Of a stretch of DNA of 64,000 nucleotides, positions 1-8,424 are shown piece by piece; position 1 is the stretch's first letter, and each line of letters opens with the position of its first letter. Source of the stretch: Fusobacterium perfoetens. GTDB lineage: Bacteria > Fusobacteriota > Fusobacteriia > Fusobacteriales > Fusobacteriaceae. The position numbers and the translations under genes were made by a program. The notes below the pieces were generated by a model, which was given only the letters and a program-made list of their open reading frames with translations, had not been told where the DNA came from and did not search any database. The DNA is taken from assembly GCF_021531475.1 (NCBI RefSeq), contig NZ_JADYTX010000002.1, positions 1-64,000 on the forward strand. The letters run 5' to 3'.

Positions 1-1
1 T

Positions 2-730
2 AGAAGTCCAATAGAATATAGGAAATTTAAAGAAAAAAATGTTGATAATTAAATTGAGTACTTGACAGGGTACAGATCAGATTTAAAATATAAATCTAAT
101 GAACTTGGAAATTATATAGATATTACTCATAAATATAGTACTAAGAAAAAAAGAGTTATAATGGATACTATTCCAACTTATAGAGCTGATGTTTACTATA
201 ACGGAAAAGATTATAAATTTATAAGTGTAAGATATACAATGCTTAAAGACAAAGGACAATATTTTGAAATAGATAATAATAGATATGAGTATGAAAAAAT
301 AAAAAAAGAGATAGATGATAAGTATCAATTTATTTTCTCTATATTTAGTGGGGATATAATAGAAGTTCAAAAAAAAGATGGAACAATTGAAAAAGTAAAA
401 TTTAAAGGTGTCAATGATGATGAAGCTAAGAAATTTGAGATTGATTTTATAGATAAAAATAATGGTGGAATTATCGAAAATTTAAGAAAATTAAAAGAAA
501 TATTAAAGAATGATAAGGAGATTTATATCGAAAAAAACTTAAATGAATTGTTTAATAAAGAGTTTGAGCATAAAGAAGCTGTAGAATTTTTAGAAAAATT
601 TCCAACAAGTTCTAAACAAAAATTTTTAACAATAGGAAAAGATGTAGTTAAATTTGAAAAAATATATATTAATGTACTTGGAAAAGAATATATTTCACAA
701 GAAAAATTTGAAAATATTATAAAAAAATAA
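2..730 (+). pseudogene. cas9: Cas9 C-terminal part, interrupted by an in-frame TAA
   Basis: The downstream part carries the IDIT and RADVYYN motifs and a C-terminal VLGKEY segment. They resemble the PAM-interacting C-terminus of Cas9 from Streptococcus thermophilus CRISPR1, recalled from family knowledge. It is followed by tracrRNA, cas1, cas2 and csn2, as expected of a type II-A locus. The frame is open from base 2, meets TAA at 50-52, and continues open in the same frame to TAA at 728-730. The other two frames have stops before base 25, and the residues on both sides of the TAA line up collinearly with the St1Cas9 family. A nonsense change therefore explains it better than a frameshift. It would remove about 225 C-terminal residues, including most of the PAM-reading region. 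No good ribosome binding site precedes the downstream part. The 5' end of cas9 lies outside the window. Confidence 0.82.
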
Positions 731-759
731 TTGAAAAGAATAAATAAAAATGATATAAT
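731..759 (+). promoter_or_regulatory. tracrRNA promoter
   Basis: TTGAAA at 731-736, a 17-bp spacer and TATAAT at 754-759, with TG at 751-752 forming an extended -10. It starts immediately after the cas9 stop and predicts a transcript start near 766, just before the anti-repeat. Confidence 0.8.
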
Positions 760-765
760 TGAGGG

Positions 766-862
766 GACAAAGGACGCTTTGTCTTCATACTTAAGTTTTA
801 CAAGACCTACTAAAATAAGGTCTTGTACCGGAATCGTCCCTCTTTGAGGGACTTTTTCTTTT
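766..862 (+). ncRNA. tracrRNA of the type II-A CRISPR system
   Basis: Bases 784-815 are the near-perfect reverse complement of the 36-bp CRISPR repeat. UUCAUACUUAAG, UUUUACAAG and UACUAAAA pair with the repeat, leaving one small ACC bulge. The anti-repeat is preceded by a 5' hairpin (GACAAAG loop CTTTGTC, 766-783). It is followed by a small GGT/ACC nexus-like hairpin near 819-829 and a terminator. The tracrRNA lies between cas9 and cas1 on the same strand, and the promoter at 731-759 sits exactly where it should. The repeat-side strand that pairs is the one read from the leader side of the array. The RNA would guide crRNA maturation by RNase III and load Cas9. Confidence 0.88.
836..862 (+). 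terminator. tracrRNA intrinsic terminator
   Basis: Seven-bp stem GTCCCTC/GAGGGAC (836-842 with 846-852), loop TTT, then a T-rich run to about 865. It ends only some 17 bases before the cas1 start, so cas1 is either read through it or has another promoter. Confidence 0.8.
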
Positions 863-881
863 TTTGAAAAAAAGGAGAAAA

Positions 882-1787
882 ATGAGTTGGAGAACAATCT
901 ATATAAGAGAAAGTGAAAGATTATGTTTATACTTAGATAGTTTGATGATAATAAAAGATGGAGAAGAATATAAAATTCCTTTAAGAGATATTGGAAGTAT
1001 TATTTTAGAGGATAATAGGACTTCAGTTACTGTAAAATTGATGAATAAAATAATAGAATATAATATTTTATTAATTTTTTGTGATGATAAATATAATCCT
1101 AAAACAATGGTTTATCCATTGGGAGGGTATTTTAGACAATCCAAAGTAGTTGAAGAACAAATAAATTGGGATATAAATTTAAAAAAAGTATTATGGAAAG
1201 AGATAGTAAAAATTAAATTAGAAAATCAAAAGGAAATTTTAAAAAAATTAAATAAAAATAAAGAAGTTATTAAGCTTATAGAAAAATATCAATCAGAGGT
1301 AGTGGAAGATGATATTGAAAATAGAGAAGGACTAGGAGCAAAAATATATTTTAGAGAATTATTCGAAGAAGAATTTATAAGAGGAAAAAATGATGTAGTT
1401 AATAGTGCGTTAAATTATGGATATACTATTTTTAATAGTAAAATTTCTAGAATAATAGCTAGTAAGGGACTATTACCTTATTTAGGAATACATCATAAAA
1501 ATGAGTATAATCAATTTAATTTATCAAGTGATATTATAGAGGTTTTTCGACCAATAGTAGATTATTATATTTATCTTAATATAAAAGATGCTGAATATTT
1601 TTCAAGAGAAGATAGAATAGAATTAATAAATCTTTTAAATGCCAAATTAGAGTACAATTCTTATATGGAAACAACCTATAATGTAATGGAAAAATATATA
1701 GAGTATATTATAGATTTTTTTAAAACTGAAAGATTAGAAGTAAATAAAATACCTGTGTTAAAAAGAATAAATTTTTATGAGTTATAA
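882..1787 (+). CDS. cas1: CRISPR-associated endonuclease Cas1 (type II)
   Basis: A 301-residue Cas1 integrase subunit that, with Cas2, inserts new spacers at the leader end of the array. The N-terminus MSWRTIYI matches type II Cas1. The metal-binding region is visible as REGLGAKIYFRELF (Glu), LGIHHKN (His) and LSSDIIEVFRP (Asp/Glu), so the catalytic site looks intact. The start at 882 is chosen for AAGGAG four bases upstream and for agreement with type II Cas1 N-termini. A TTG at 864 in the same frame would overlap the tracrRNA terminator T-run. It overlaps cas2 by 11 bases. Confidence 0.95.
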   Translation: MSWRTIYIRESERLCLYLDSLMIIKDGEEYKIPLRDIGSIILEDNRTSVTVKLMNKIIEYNILLIFCDDKYNPKTMVYPLGGYFRQSKVVEEQINWDINLKKVLWKEIVKIKLENQKEILKKLNKNKEVIKLIEKYQSEVVEDDIENREGLGAKIYFRELFEEEFIRGKNDVVNSALNYGYTIFNSKISRIIASKGLLPYLGIHHKNEYNQFNLSSDIIEVFRPIVDYYIYLNIKDAEYFSREDRIELINLLNAKLEYNSYMETTYNVMEKYIEYIIDFFKTERLEVNKIPVLKRINFYEL

Positions 1788-2100
1788 ATATATGCGACTT
1801 TTGATAATGTTCGATCTTCCGATGGATACTAATATGGAAAAAAGAGAATATAGGGAATTTCGACATTTTTTGATAGAAAATGGTTTTTTGATGCTTCAAT
1901 ATTCAGTTTATTGTAGAATTTGTACAAATCAAACAATGGCAGATAACTATATGAAAAAGATTGAAAAATTTCTTCCTAGTGATGGAAGTGTTAGAGGATT
2001 GATAATAACAGAAAAGCAATATGAAAAAATGAAAATATTTTTAGGACAAAAAAGCAAACAAGAAAGAATAATTACTGATAAAAAAATAATAATATTTTAA
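1777..2100 (+). CDS. cas2: CRISPR-associated endoribonuclease/adaptation protein Cas2
   Basis: A 107-residue Cas2 with the ferredoxin-like opening MSYKYMRLLIMFDLP, which matches the type II-A form. The family Asp is in the first strand (FDLP). The start lies inside the end of cas1, indicating translational coupling. It is followed by GGGGGA and csn2 after nine bases. Cas2 forms the scaffold of the Cas1-Cas2 spacer-integration complex. Confidence 0.95.
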   Translation: MSYKYMRLLIMFDLPMDTNMEKREYREFRHFLIENGFLMLQYSVYCRICTNQTMADNYMKKIEKFLPSDGSVRGLIITEKQYEKMKIFLGQKSKQERIITDKKIIIF

Positions 2101-2109
2101 GGGGGAAGT

Positions 2110-3180
2110 ATGATAGAAATAAAAAATTTTAGAAATATATCTTCTCTAATTATGAAAAATAGAAATTATACAGTAATTACTGGAGATGATGAGATACTTT
2201 TAAAAGATATATGTGATAGTATCTATTTTTATTATAATGATAAAAAATTAGGGAAAAAAGATAAAATAAATGATTTGAAATTAGAAATAGTAAATTATTT
2301 CTCAAAAGTAAAGGAAAAAGTTTCTTCTAAACAATGTATATATTTTTTTCAAGAAAAAATAGAAGAAGAATTTGATTTAGGTAGTAAAACTGTTCTTTAT
2401 TCAAGATTTAATAATCTTTTTAAAGAAAAATTGCCAACAGAACCAATATTGATTACTATAAATTCTTTGATAGAAGATTTAGAAATAGATAAATTTACAT
2501 TGGATATAGTTTCAGAAATCTCAAAATATAGTGATTATCAATTAAAATTTTCTTTTGACAAATTAACTTCTAGTGATTTAATAAAAAAAATAAAAATATC
2601 TGTATTAAAAGATGAAAATGATATAGAAATAAATAATTTAACTTCTTTTGAAAAACTAAAAATAACTTTGGGAATATTAGATGAAGAAACTATAAAGGAT
2701 AAAATATATATTTTTCTTTTTCCCGAAAAAAATATTTCTATAAAAGAATTAAAAGAGCTAAAAAAATTTTTATTAGAACTGTCAAAAAATAATAAAATTA
2801 TTATTGCTACCTTTTCAAAATATTTATTTGAATTTTCTAGTTTAGATAACTTAAATATTTATCAAAATAAAGAACTTAAAAATCTATTTTTTGAAGAAGA
2901 ACTAATAAAAATATTTGAAGAAAACTATCCTGTATTGGAAACAAAAGAAAATATATCTCAAAAATTAAAATCTGTTTTAAATATTTATTTAGGAGAATTT
3001 TTCTATAAAAACAAAATTACAAATAAATTTTCTTTAGAAGAAGAAAATCTTTATATAAATGATTATGAACACATTTTTTTATTATTATTCTATCTAAAAT
3101 TATCAAAAATAAACTATCAAAAAGATATTGAGTATAATCATAAATCTCCATTTTCTAGTTATATAGAAGAAAAACTTTAA
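2110..3180 (+). CDS. csn2: Csn2, long form (type II-A adaptation protein)
   Basis: A 356-residue protein immediately downstream of cas2 and directly before the array, which is the csn2 position. The N-terminal half has the degenerate P-loop-like fold of Csn2 (VITGDDEILLKDICDSIYFYY at about 19-39, then a QEKIEEEFDLG segment). Csn2 proteins bind DNA ends as ring-shaped tetramers during spacer acquisition. The common form has about 220 residues; this length fits the long subgroup that accompanies CRISPR1-type Cas9, which agrees with the Cas9 remnant. The stop is at 3178-3180, only 33 bases before the first repeat. RBS GGGGGA lies upstream of the ATG. Confidence 0.85.
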   Translation: MIEIKNFRNISSLIMKNRNYTVITGDDEILLKDICDSIYFYYNDKKLGKKDKINDLKLEIVNYFSKVKEKVSSKQCIYFFQEKIEEEFDLGSKTVLYSRFNNLFKEKLPTEPILITINSLIEDLEIDKFTLDIVSEISKYSDYQLKFSFDKLTSSDLIKKIKISVLKDENDIEINNLTSFEKLKITLGILDEETIKDKIYIFLFPEKNISIKELKELKKFLLELSKNNKIIIATFSKYLFEFSSLDNLNIYQNKELKNLFFEEELIKIFEENYPVLETKENISQKLKSVLNIYLGEFFYKNKITNKFSLEEENLYINDYEHIFLLLFYLKLSKINYQKDIEYNHKSPFSSYIEEKL

Positions 3181-3213
3181 AAAATAGATAAATTATGTTA
3201 TAATCAATTTGAG
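3176..3213 (+). promoter_or_regulatory. CRISPR leader, leader-anchoring sequence and promoter
   Basis: The leader has only 33 bases between the csn2 stop and the first repeat. ATTTGAG at 3207-3213, directly abutting repeat 1, is the known type II-A leader-anchoring motif recognised during integration. An extended -10 (TG, one base, TATAAT at 3199-3204) with a weak TTTAAA -35 at 3176-3181 would start transcription at about 3211, essentially at the first repeat. Orientation matches the tracrRNA anti-repeat. Confidence 0.8.
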
Positions 3214-5018
3214 GTTTTAGTACCTTGTAAAATTTAAGTATGAAAAAATATTTGGTTATGATAGAAATAAACTATTTATGTTTTAGTACCTTGTAAAATT
3301 TAAGTATGAAAAAATTTTCTGAAGAAGTAGGCAGTAAAAATAGGTTTTAGTACCTTGTAAAATTTAAGTATGAAAAAATCATTCATGCCGCCCCGTGATT
3401 TCATGGCACGTTTTAGTACCTTGTAAAATTTAAGTATGAAAAAATAGATAGAAGATTTGAGCAAATACTTTCTTTGTTTTAGTACCTTGTAAAATTTAAG
3501 TATGAAAAAATTATTGTAATATATTAAATTGTTGCATAAGTGTTTTAGTACCTTGTAAAATTTAAGTATGAAAAAATTTTAGGAATTAATACTGCTCCCT
3601 CTGTAGTGTTTTAGTACCTTGTAAAATTTAAGTATGAAAAAATAAAAATGAAAAAAATAAAATCAGTCGATTTGTTTTAGTACCTTGTAAAATTTAAGTA
3701 TGAAAAAATATGTTTTATATACTGCCATTGTCGTTCCTCGTTTTAGTACCTTGTAAAATTTAAGTATGAAAAAATTTTTCTTACTGCTGAAATATGTAGA
3801 AAAATGTTTTAGTACCTTGTAAAATTTAAGTATGAAAAATTATAAGTATTTTAGATTATTATAACATTTTGTTTTAGTACCTTGTAAAATTTAAGTATGA
3901 AAAAATCAATATGGAGAAAACGGGTATCAATTTATAGTTTTAGTACCTTGTAAAATTTAAGTATGAAAAAATCACGTTTTAAGACGTTCTAATACTTCAA
4001 TGGTTTTAGTACCTTGTAAAATTTAAGTATGAAAAAATTATTTCAAACAAGGAGCAATCAAAAGATACGTTTTAGTACCTTGTAAAATTTAAGTATGAAA
4101 AAATGGTTAAGTGATAATTTAATAGTAGAACTTAGTTTTAGTACCTTGTAAAATTTAAGTATGAAAAAATCTATTCTCACGGGGGCATATACAAATTAAG
4201 TTTTAGTACCTTGTAAAATTTAAGTATGAAAAAATTACTAAAGATAGCAAATGAAAAGCTAGATTGTTTTAGTACCTTGTAAAATTTAAGTATGAAAAAA
4301 TTAATTCTGTGTTCAGTAGTTCGTAAGTTCCGTTTTAGTACCTTGTAAAATTTAAGTATGAAAAAATAATGATCTCTTTAGATTCTCTTCAAGCCATGTT
4401 TTAGTACCTTGTAAAATTTAAGTATGAAAAAATAAAAATTGTATTGTGAGTATATGGGATAAGTTTTAGTACCTTGTAAAATTTAAGTATGAAAAAATAT
4501 CTGCCCTTGTAAATATTTCTTCGTCTGAGTTTTAGTACCTTGTAAAATTTAAGTATGAAAAAATTTAATTTTGTTGTTTTAGAGGATATATTTTTGTTTT
4601 AGTACCTTGTAAAATTTAAGTATGAAAAAATATAAGGGGGTATAAAAATATGTTGCTAGATGTTTTAGTACCTTGTAAAATTTAAGTATGAAAAAATTCC
4701 CATAATGATTTTAATTTATTATTGTCTGTTTTAGTACCTTGTAAAATTTAAGTATGAAAAAATAATTAATGCACGAAGTAACAAATATTTATAGTTTTAG
4801 TACCTTGTAAAATTTAAGTATGAAAAAATATTTAACTACTGGAGAGATTATATTCACAAGTTTTAGTACCTTGTAAAATTTAAGTATGAAAAAATTCATT
4901 AATGAGTTCCAAATTAATAAAGCCCGTTTTAGTACCTTGTAAAATTTAAGTATGAAAAAATCTTTTATAATTTAATCTTATTTCTTTATCTGTTTTAGTA
5001 CCTTGTAAAATTTAAGTA
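3214..5018 (+). CRISPR. Type II-A CRISPR array, 28 repeats and 27 spacers
   Basis: The 36-bp repeat begins GTTTTAGTACCTTGTAAAAT and ends TTAAGTATGAAAAAAT. Repeat starts: 3214, 3280, 3344, 3410, 3476, 3542, 3608, 3674, 3740, 3806, 3871, 3937, 4003, 4069, 4135, 4200, 4266, 4332, 4398, 4463, 4529, 4596, 4662, 4728, 4794, 4860, 4926, 4992. Spacers are nearly all 30 bp; exceptions are spacer 2 (28), spacers 15 and 19 (29) and spacer 21 (31). All repeats are identical except repeat 10 (3806), which lacks one A, and the terminal repeat 28 (4992), which is conserved only for its first 27 bases and marks the old, leader-distal end. Spacer 3 (3380-3409) is unusually GC-rich. Confidence 0.98.
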
Positions 5019-5033
5019 AAATTATATAAATAA

Positions 5034-5066
5034 GTTCAGTGGTTCTACCCTGAGCTTTTTTATTTC
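5034..5066 (+). terminator. Terminator after the CRISPR array
   Basis: Stem GTTCAG plus GG pairing with CC plus CTGAGC (5034-5055, loop TTCTA), followed by a T-rich run. It sits 16 bases after the last degenerate repeat. Confidence 0.75.
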
Positions 5067-5133
5067 TAATTTTTTAAGAACTTTCTAAAAAAATGAAAGA
5101 TATTTTTAATTATTAAATATAATAAAAAAATTC

Positions 5134-5162
5134 TTGAAAAAATATGTTTTTTTTGTTAGAAT
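5134..5162 (+). promoter_or_regulatory. Promoter of the MATE exporter gene
   Basis: TTGAAA at 5134-5139, 17-bp spacer and TAGAAT at 5157-5162 with TG at 5154-5155 (extended -10). The gene starts 38 bases downstream. Confidence 0.7.
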
Positions 5163-5199
5163 TAACTTCGGTAAAAAATAAAAAAGAAGAGGGGAAAGT

Positions 5200-6531
5200 A
5201 TGAGTAAAATAAAAGTAAAATCACTAGTTTCATTGACAATACCTATTTTTTTAGAGCTTTTATTGATAACCATTGTAGGAAATATTGATACACTAATGTT
5301 AAATCATTATAGTGATAAAGCTGTTGGAGCAGTAGGAGGAATAAGCCAAGTTCTTAATATTCAAAATGTAATTTTTGGATTTATAAACCTTGCAACTTCT
5401 ATTCTTTGTGCTCAGTTTATAGGTGCAAGAAATAAAAAGAAAGTTCAAGAGGTTATAACAGTATCTCTTATAGTAAATCTTTTGCTTGGACTTTTAATGG
5501 GAGCTTTATATTTTGGATTTTGGGAGCTTATATTACAAAAAATAAACCTTCCATTGGAGTTAGTAGATATAGGAAAAACATATTTTAAACTTGTTGGAGG
5601 GTTATGTGTATTCCAAGCTGTAACACTTACTTGTAGTGCAATAATGAAAAGTCACGGAAATCCAAAACCAATGCTTTATGTAAATATGGGAGTAAATATT
5701 TTAAATATTTTTGGTAATGGAATGTTTATATTTGGTTGGTTTGGAATGCCAGTTCTTGGGGCAACAGGAGTTGGAATTTCTACAGTAGTATCAAGATTTG
5801 TCGGTTGTATTGTTGGATTTTTAGTAATGAGTAAGTATTGTCATTTTAAATTTAGAAAGAAATTTTTAAAACCTTTCCCATTCCATATTGTAAAAAATAT
5901 TCTTTCAATAGGTATTCCTACTGCTGGAGAAAACTTTGCTTGGAATGTGGGGCAGTTGATGATAATGGCTATGGTAAATAAAATGGGACCTACAATGATA
6001 ACATCTCGTACTTATCTAATGCTTATAGCTAATTTCGTTATGACATTTTCAATATCTTTAGGACACGCCACGGCTATTCAAGTGGGGCAACTTGTAGGAG
6101 CTAGAGAAGATGATGAGGCTTATAGAAGATGTATCAATAGTTTAAAAATTTCTATTTTACTAGCAATAGTAGTTACAGGAACTGTGGTAATATTTAAAAG
6201 ACAAATAATGGAAGTTTTTACAAAAGATGAGGCGATACTTGCTGCTTCTCTGGTAGTTTTTCCATTTATGTTTGTTTTAGAAGTTGGAAGAGTTTTTAAT
6301 ATTGTTATAATAAACTCACTTCACGCTGCTGGAGATATAAAATATCCAATGGCAGTTGGAGTAGGATTTGTATTTTTAGTAGCAGTTTTATTCTCATATA
6401 TTTTAGGAATAAAATTTGAAATGGGACTTGTAGGAATTTGGATAGCCAATGCAGCTGATGAATGGTTCAGAGGTATTGCAATGTGGTTTAGATGGAAAAG
6501 TAAAAAATGGAAAAATAAAAGATTTATATAA
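5200..6531 (+). CDS. MATE family efflux transporter
   Basis: A 443-residue inner-membrane protein with about twelve hydrophobic segments and the N-terminal SLTIPIFLELLL region and internal two-fold layout of MATE/NorM exporters. These move drugs or other cations outward using Na+ or H+. Substrate cannot be read from the sequence. RBS AGAGGGG lies eight bases before the ATG. It is a single-gene unit with its own promoter, bounded by a strong bidirectional terminator, and is not part of the CRISPR operon. Confidence 0.88.
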   Translation: MSKIKVKSLVSLTIPIFLELLLITIVGNIDTLMLNHYSDKAVGAVGGISQVLNIQNVIFGFINLATSILCAQFIGARNKKKVQEVITVSLIVNLLLGLLMGALYFGFWELILQKINLPLELVDIGKTYFKLVGGLCVFQAVTLTCSAIMKSHGNPKPMLYVNMGVNILNIFGNGMFIFGWFGMPVLGATGVGISTVVSRFVGCIVGFLVMSKYCHFKFRKKFLKPFPFHIVKNILSIGIPTAGENFAWNVGQLMIMAMVNKMGPTMITSRTYLMLIANFVMTFSISLGHATAIQVGQLVGAREDDEAYRRCINSLKISILLAIVVTGTVVIFKRQIMEVFTKDEAILAASLVVFPFMFVLEVGRVFNIVIINSLHAAGDIKYPMAVGVGFVFLVAVLFSYILGIKFEMGLVGIWIANAADEWFRGIAMWFRWKSKKWKNKRFI

Positions 6532-6537
6532 AAAAAT

Positions 6538-6572
6538 AAAGCTGTTGCAAAAGAAAAATGCAACAGCTTTTA
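6538..6572. terminator. Bidirectional terminator between MATE gene and fhs
   Basis: AAAGCTGTTGCA (6538-6549) pairs perfectly with TGCAACAGCTTT (6559-6570) and has T or A runs on both sides. It serves the two convergent genes. The GCTGTTGCA arm recurs in other terminators of the window. Confidence 0.85.
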
Positions 6573-6584
6573 TAATTTAAGTTA

Positions 6585-8249
6585 TTAGAATAATCCAGAG
6601 ATTTTTCCAAATTCATCAATATCTATTGTTTCAGCAGCTGGTACTTTTGGAAGTCCTGGCATATCGATAATATCTCCAGCCATAGCAATAATAAATCCAG
6701 CTCCAGCAGCCATTTTGATTTCGTTGATTTCAACAGTAAATCCACTTGGTCTACCTAATAAGTTAGCTTTATCTGATAAAGATTTTTGAGTTTTTGACAT
6801 ACAGATTGGAAGTTCGTTATATCCATTTTCTTCGATGAATGTTAACATTTTCTTAGCTTTTGCAGAGAATGTAACTCCAGCTCCACCATATATTTCTTTA
6901 ACTATTGTTTCAATTTTAGCTTTTGGAGAAAGAGATAAATCATATAGTGGTTTGTATTGTTCGTGGTTATTTTCAACAGCTTCAAGAACTAATTTGGCAA
7001 GTTCTTCTCCACCTTCTCCACCTTTTGCCCATACATCACAAAGAGCAACTGGAACACCTTGTTCAAGGCATCTATTTCTTATTAAATCAAATTCAGCTTC
7101 AGTGTCTGTTAAGAATCTATTCATTGCAACAACAACTGGAAGATTGTATTTTTTCATATTTTCAATATGTTTGTCTAAGTTTTCTAAACCTTTAGATAGT
7201 GCTTCTAAGTTTTCTACTCCTAAATCTTTTGCTCCACCGTGGTGTTTTAGAGCTCTAACTGTAGCAACTATTACAACGCAGTTAGGAGAAAGATTTCCTT
7301 GTCTACATTTAATATCTAAGAATTTTTCAGCTCCTAAGTCAGCAGCAAATCCAGCTTCTGTAATTGCGTAGTCACTCAATTTTAAAGCCATTTTTGTAGC
7401 GATTAAAGAGTTACATCCATGAGCTATATTTGCAAATGGTCCTCCGTGGATAAGTACTGGAGTATTTTCAAGAGTTTGAACTAAGTTTGGTTTTATAGCA
7501 TCTTTTAATAATGCTGTTACAGCTCCAGTAATTTTTAAATCAGCTACTGTAAGTGGTTTTCCATTTACATCATAAGCAAAAATTATTCTAGCAATTTTTT
7601 CTTTTAAATCTTTTAAAGAATTAGCAAGACATAAAGATGCCATAATTTCTGATGCAACTGTTATTTGGAAAGAGTTTTCTCTAGGAATTCCAGAAGCAGA
7701 ACCTCCAAGACCAATAACTATATTTCTCAAAGATCTGTCGTTCATATCTACAACTCTTTTCCAAGTTATTTTTGTTATATCAATATTTAATTTATTTCCA
7801 AATTTAATATGGTTGTCTATTACTGCAGAGATAAGGTTATGAGCTACACCGATAGCATGTAAATCTCCAGTGAAGTGTAAGTTGATTTCTTCCATTGGAA
7901 CTACTTGAGAATATCCTCCACCTGTTGCTCCACCTTTTATTCCGAATACAGGTCCAAGTGATGGTTCTCTAAGAGCTGCCATTGAATTATATCCCATTCT
8001 GTTTAGAGCTTGTGTAAGTCCTACTGTAACAGTTGATTTTCCTTCTCCAGCTGGTGTAGGAGTGATAGCAGTTACAAGAACTAATTTTCCATCTTTTTTA
8101 TCAGATAATCTGTTTAAAAGATTAAAGTCAATTTTTGCTTTGTATTTTCCATACATTTCATAGTCATCTTCTGTAAGACCTAATTTTTCAGCAATTTTAC
8201 TTATAGGTAATAATTTTGCCTCTTGAGCTATTTGGATATCTGTTTTCAT
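6585..8249 (-). CDS. fhs: Formate-tetrahydrofolate ligase
   Basis: A 554-residue enzyme making 10-formyl-THF from formate, THF and ATP. The P-loop-like motif [11 protein letters not shown] is at 63-73 and the length is usual for the family (about 555). RBS AGGAGG precedes the ATG. It supplies one-carbon units for purines and other synthesis. The mRNA leader is a ZTP riboswitch, so expression should rise when 10-formyl-THF is limiting and ZTP accumulates. The gene is monocistronic. Confidence 0.97.
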   Translation of the reverse strand: MKTDIQIAQEAKLLPISKIAEKLGLTEDDYEMYGKYKAKIDFNLLNRLSDKKDGKLVLVTAITPTPAGEGKSTVTVGLTQALNRMGYNSMAALREPSLGPVFGIKGGATGGGYSQVVPMEEINLHFTGDLHAIGVAHNLISAVIDNHIKFGNKLNIDITKITWKRVVDMNDRSLRNIVIGLGGSASGIPRENSFQITVASEIMASLCLANSLKDLKEKIARIIFAYDVNGKPLTVADLKITGAVTALLKDAIKPNLVQTLENTPVLIHGGPFANIAHGCNSLIATKMALKLSDYAITEAGFAADLGAEKFLDIKCRQGNLSPNCVVIVATVRALKHHGGAKDLGVENLEALSKGLENLDKHIENMKKYNLPVVVAMNRFLTDTEAEFDLIRNRCLEQGVPVALCDVWAKGGEGGEELAKLVLEAVENNHEQYKPLYDLSLSPKAKIETIVKEIYGGAGVTFSAKAKKMLTFIEENGYNELPICMSKTQKSLSDKANLLGRPSGFTVEINEIKMAAGAGFIIAMAGDIIDMPGLPKVPAAETIDIDEFGKISGLF

Positions 8250-8284
8250 TTAATAATCCTCCTGAATATTTTTATTTTAGGGAT

Positions 8285-8382
8285 AAAAAAAGCCGAACTT
8301 CTAGGCTTTTTTGCCCAGACGGTCGGCTTACTAAGAGTTATACTCCCTGTGGTCAGTTCCACTTCCGTCAGTTGTATAACCA
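8285..8382 (-). ncRNA. ZTP riboswitch (pfl motif) with terminator platform
   Basis: Read on the minus strand, the leader contains AACTGACGGAAGTGG, then CCACAGGGAGTATAAC and GCCGACCGTCTGGGCA. These are the conserved blocks of ZTP/AICAR-sensing pfl RNAs, whose known targets include fhs. The aptamer spans about 8382-8312. Immediately downstream is a terminator (GCC, loop TAGAAGTTC, GGC with a T-run ending at 8285). The bases GCCGA of the aptamer 3' part can alternatively pair with TCGGC of the terminator. This fits ligand-stabilised antitermination. The predicted RNA start coincides with the aptamer's first base. Confidence 0.93.
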
Positions 8383-8387
8383 AGTTT

Positions 8388-8416
8388 ATGATAACATATT
8401 TTTTTTGATTTGTCTA
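8388..8416 (-). promoter_or_regulatory. Promoter of the fhs riboswitch transcript
   Basis: On the minus strand, TAGACA (8416-8411), 17-bp spacer and TATCAT (8393-8388) with TG two bases before it. It lies nine bases past the agcS stop and predicts a start near 8381. Confidence 0.75.
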
Positions 8417-8424
8417 TAATAATT

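Noticed and set aside
2-61. Frameshift in cas9 at the A-run 34-39 instead of a nonsense codon
   Set aside because: Frames 1 and 3 contain stops before base 25, so the upstream coding frame can only be frame 2, the same as downstream of the TAA.
6835-7371. Plus-strand open frame inside fhs
   Set aside because: It is an antisense shadow of a fully conserved gene and has no RBS or protein family features.
8312-8382. THF riboswitch for fhs
   Set aside because: The conserved blocks (GACGG, CCACAGGGAG, GCCGACCGTCTGGGCA) are those of ZTP RNAs.
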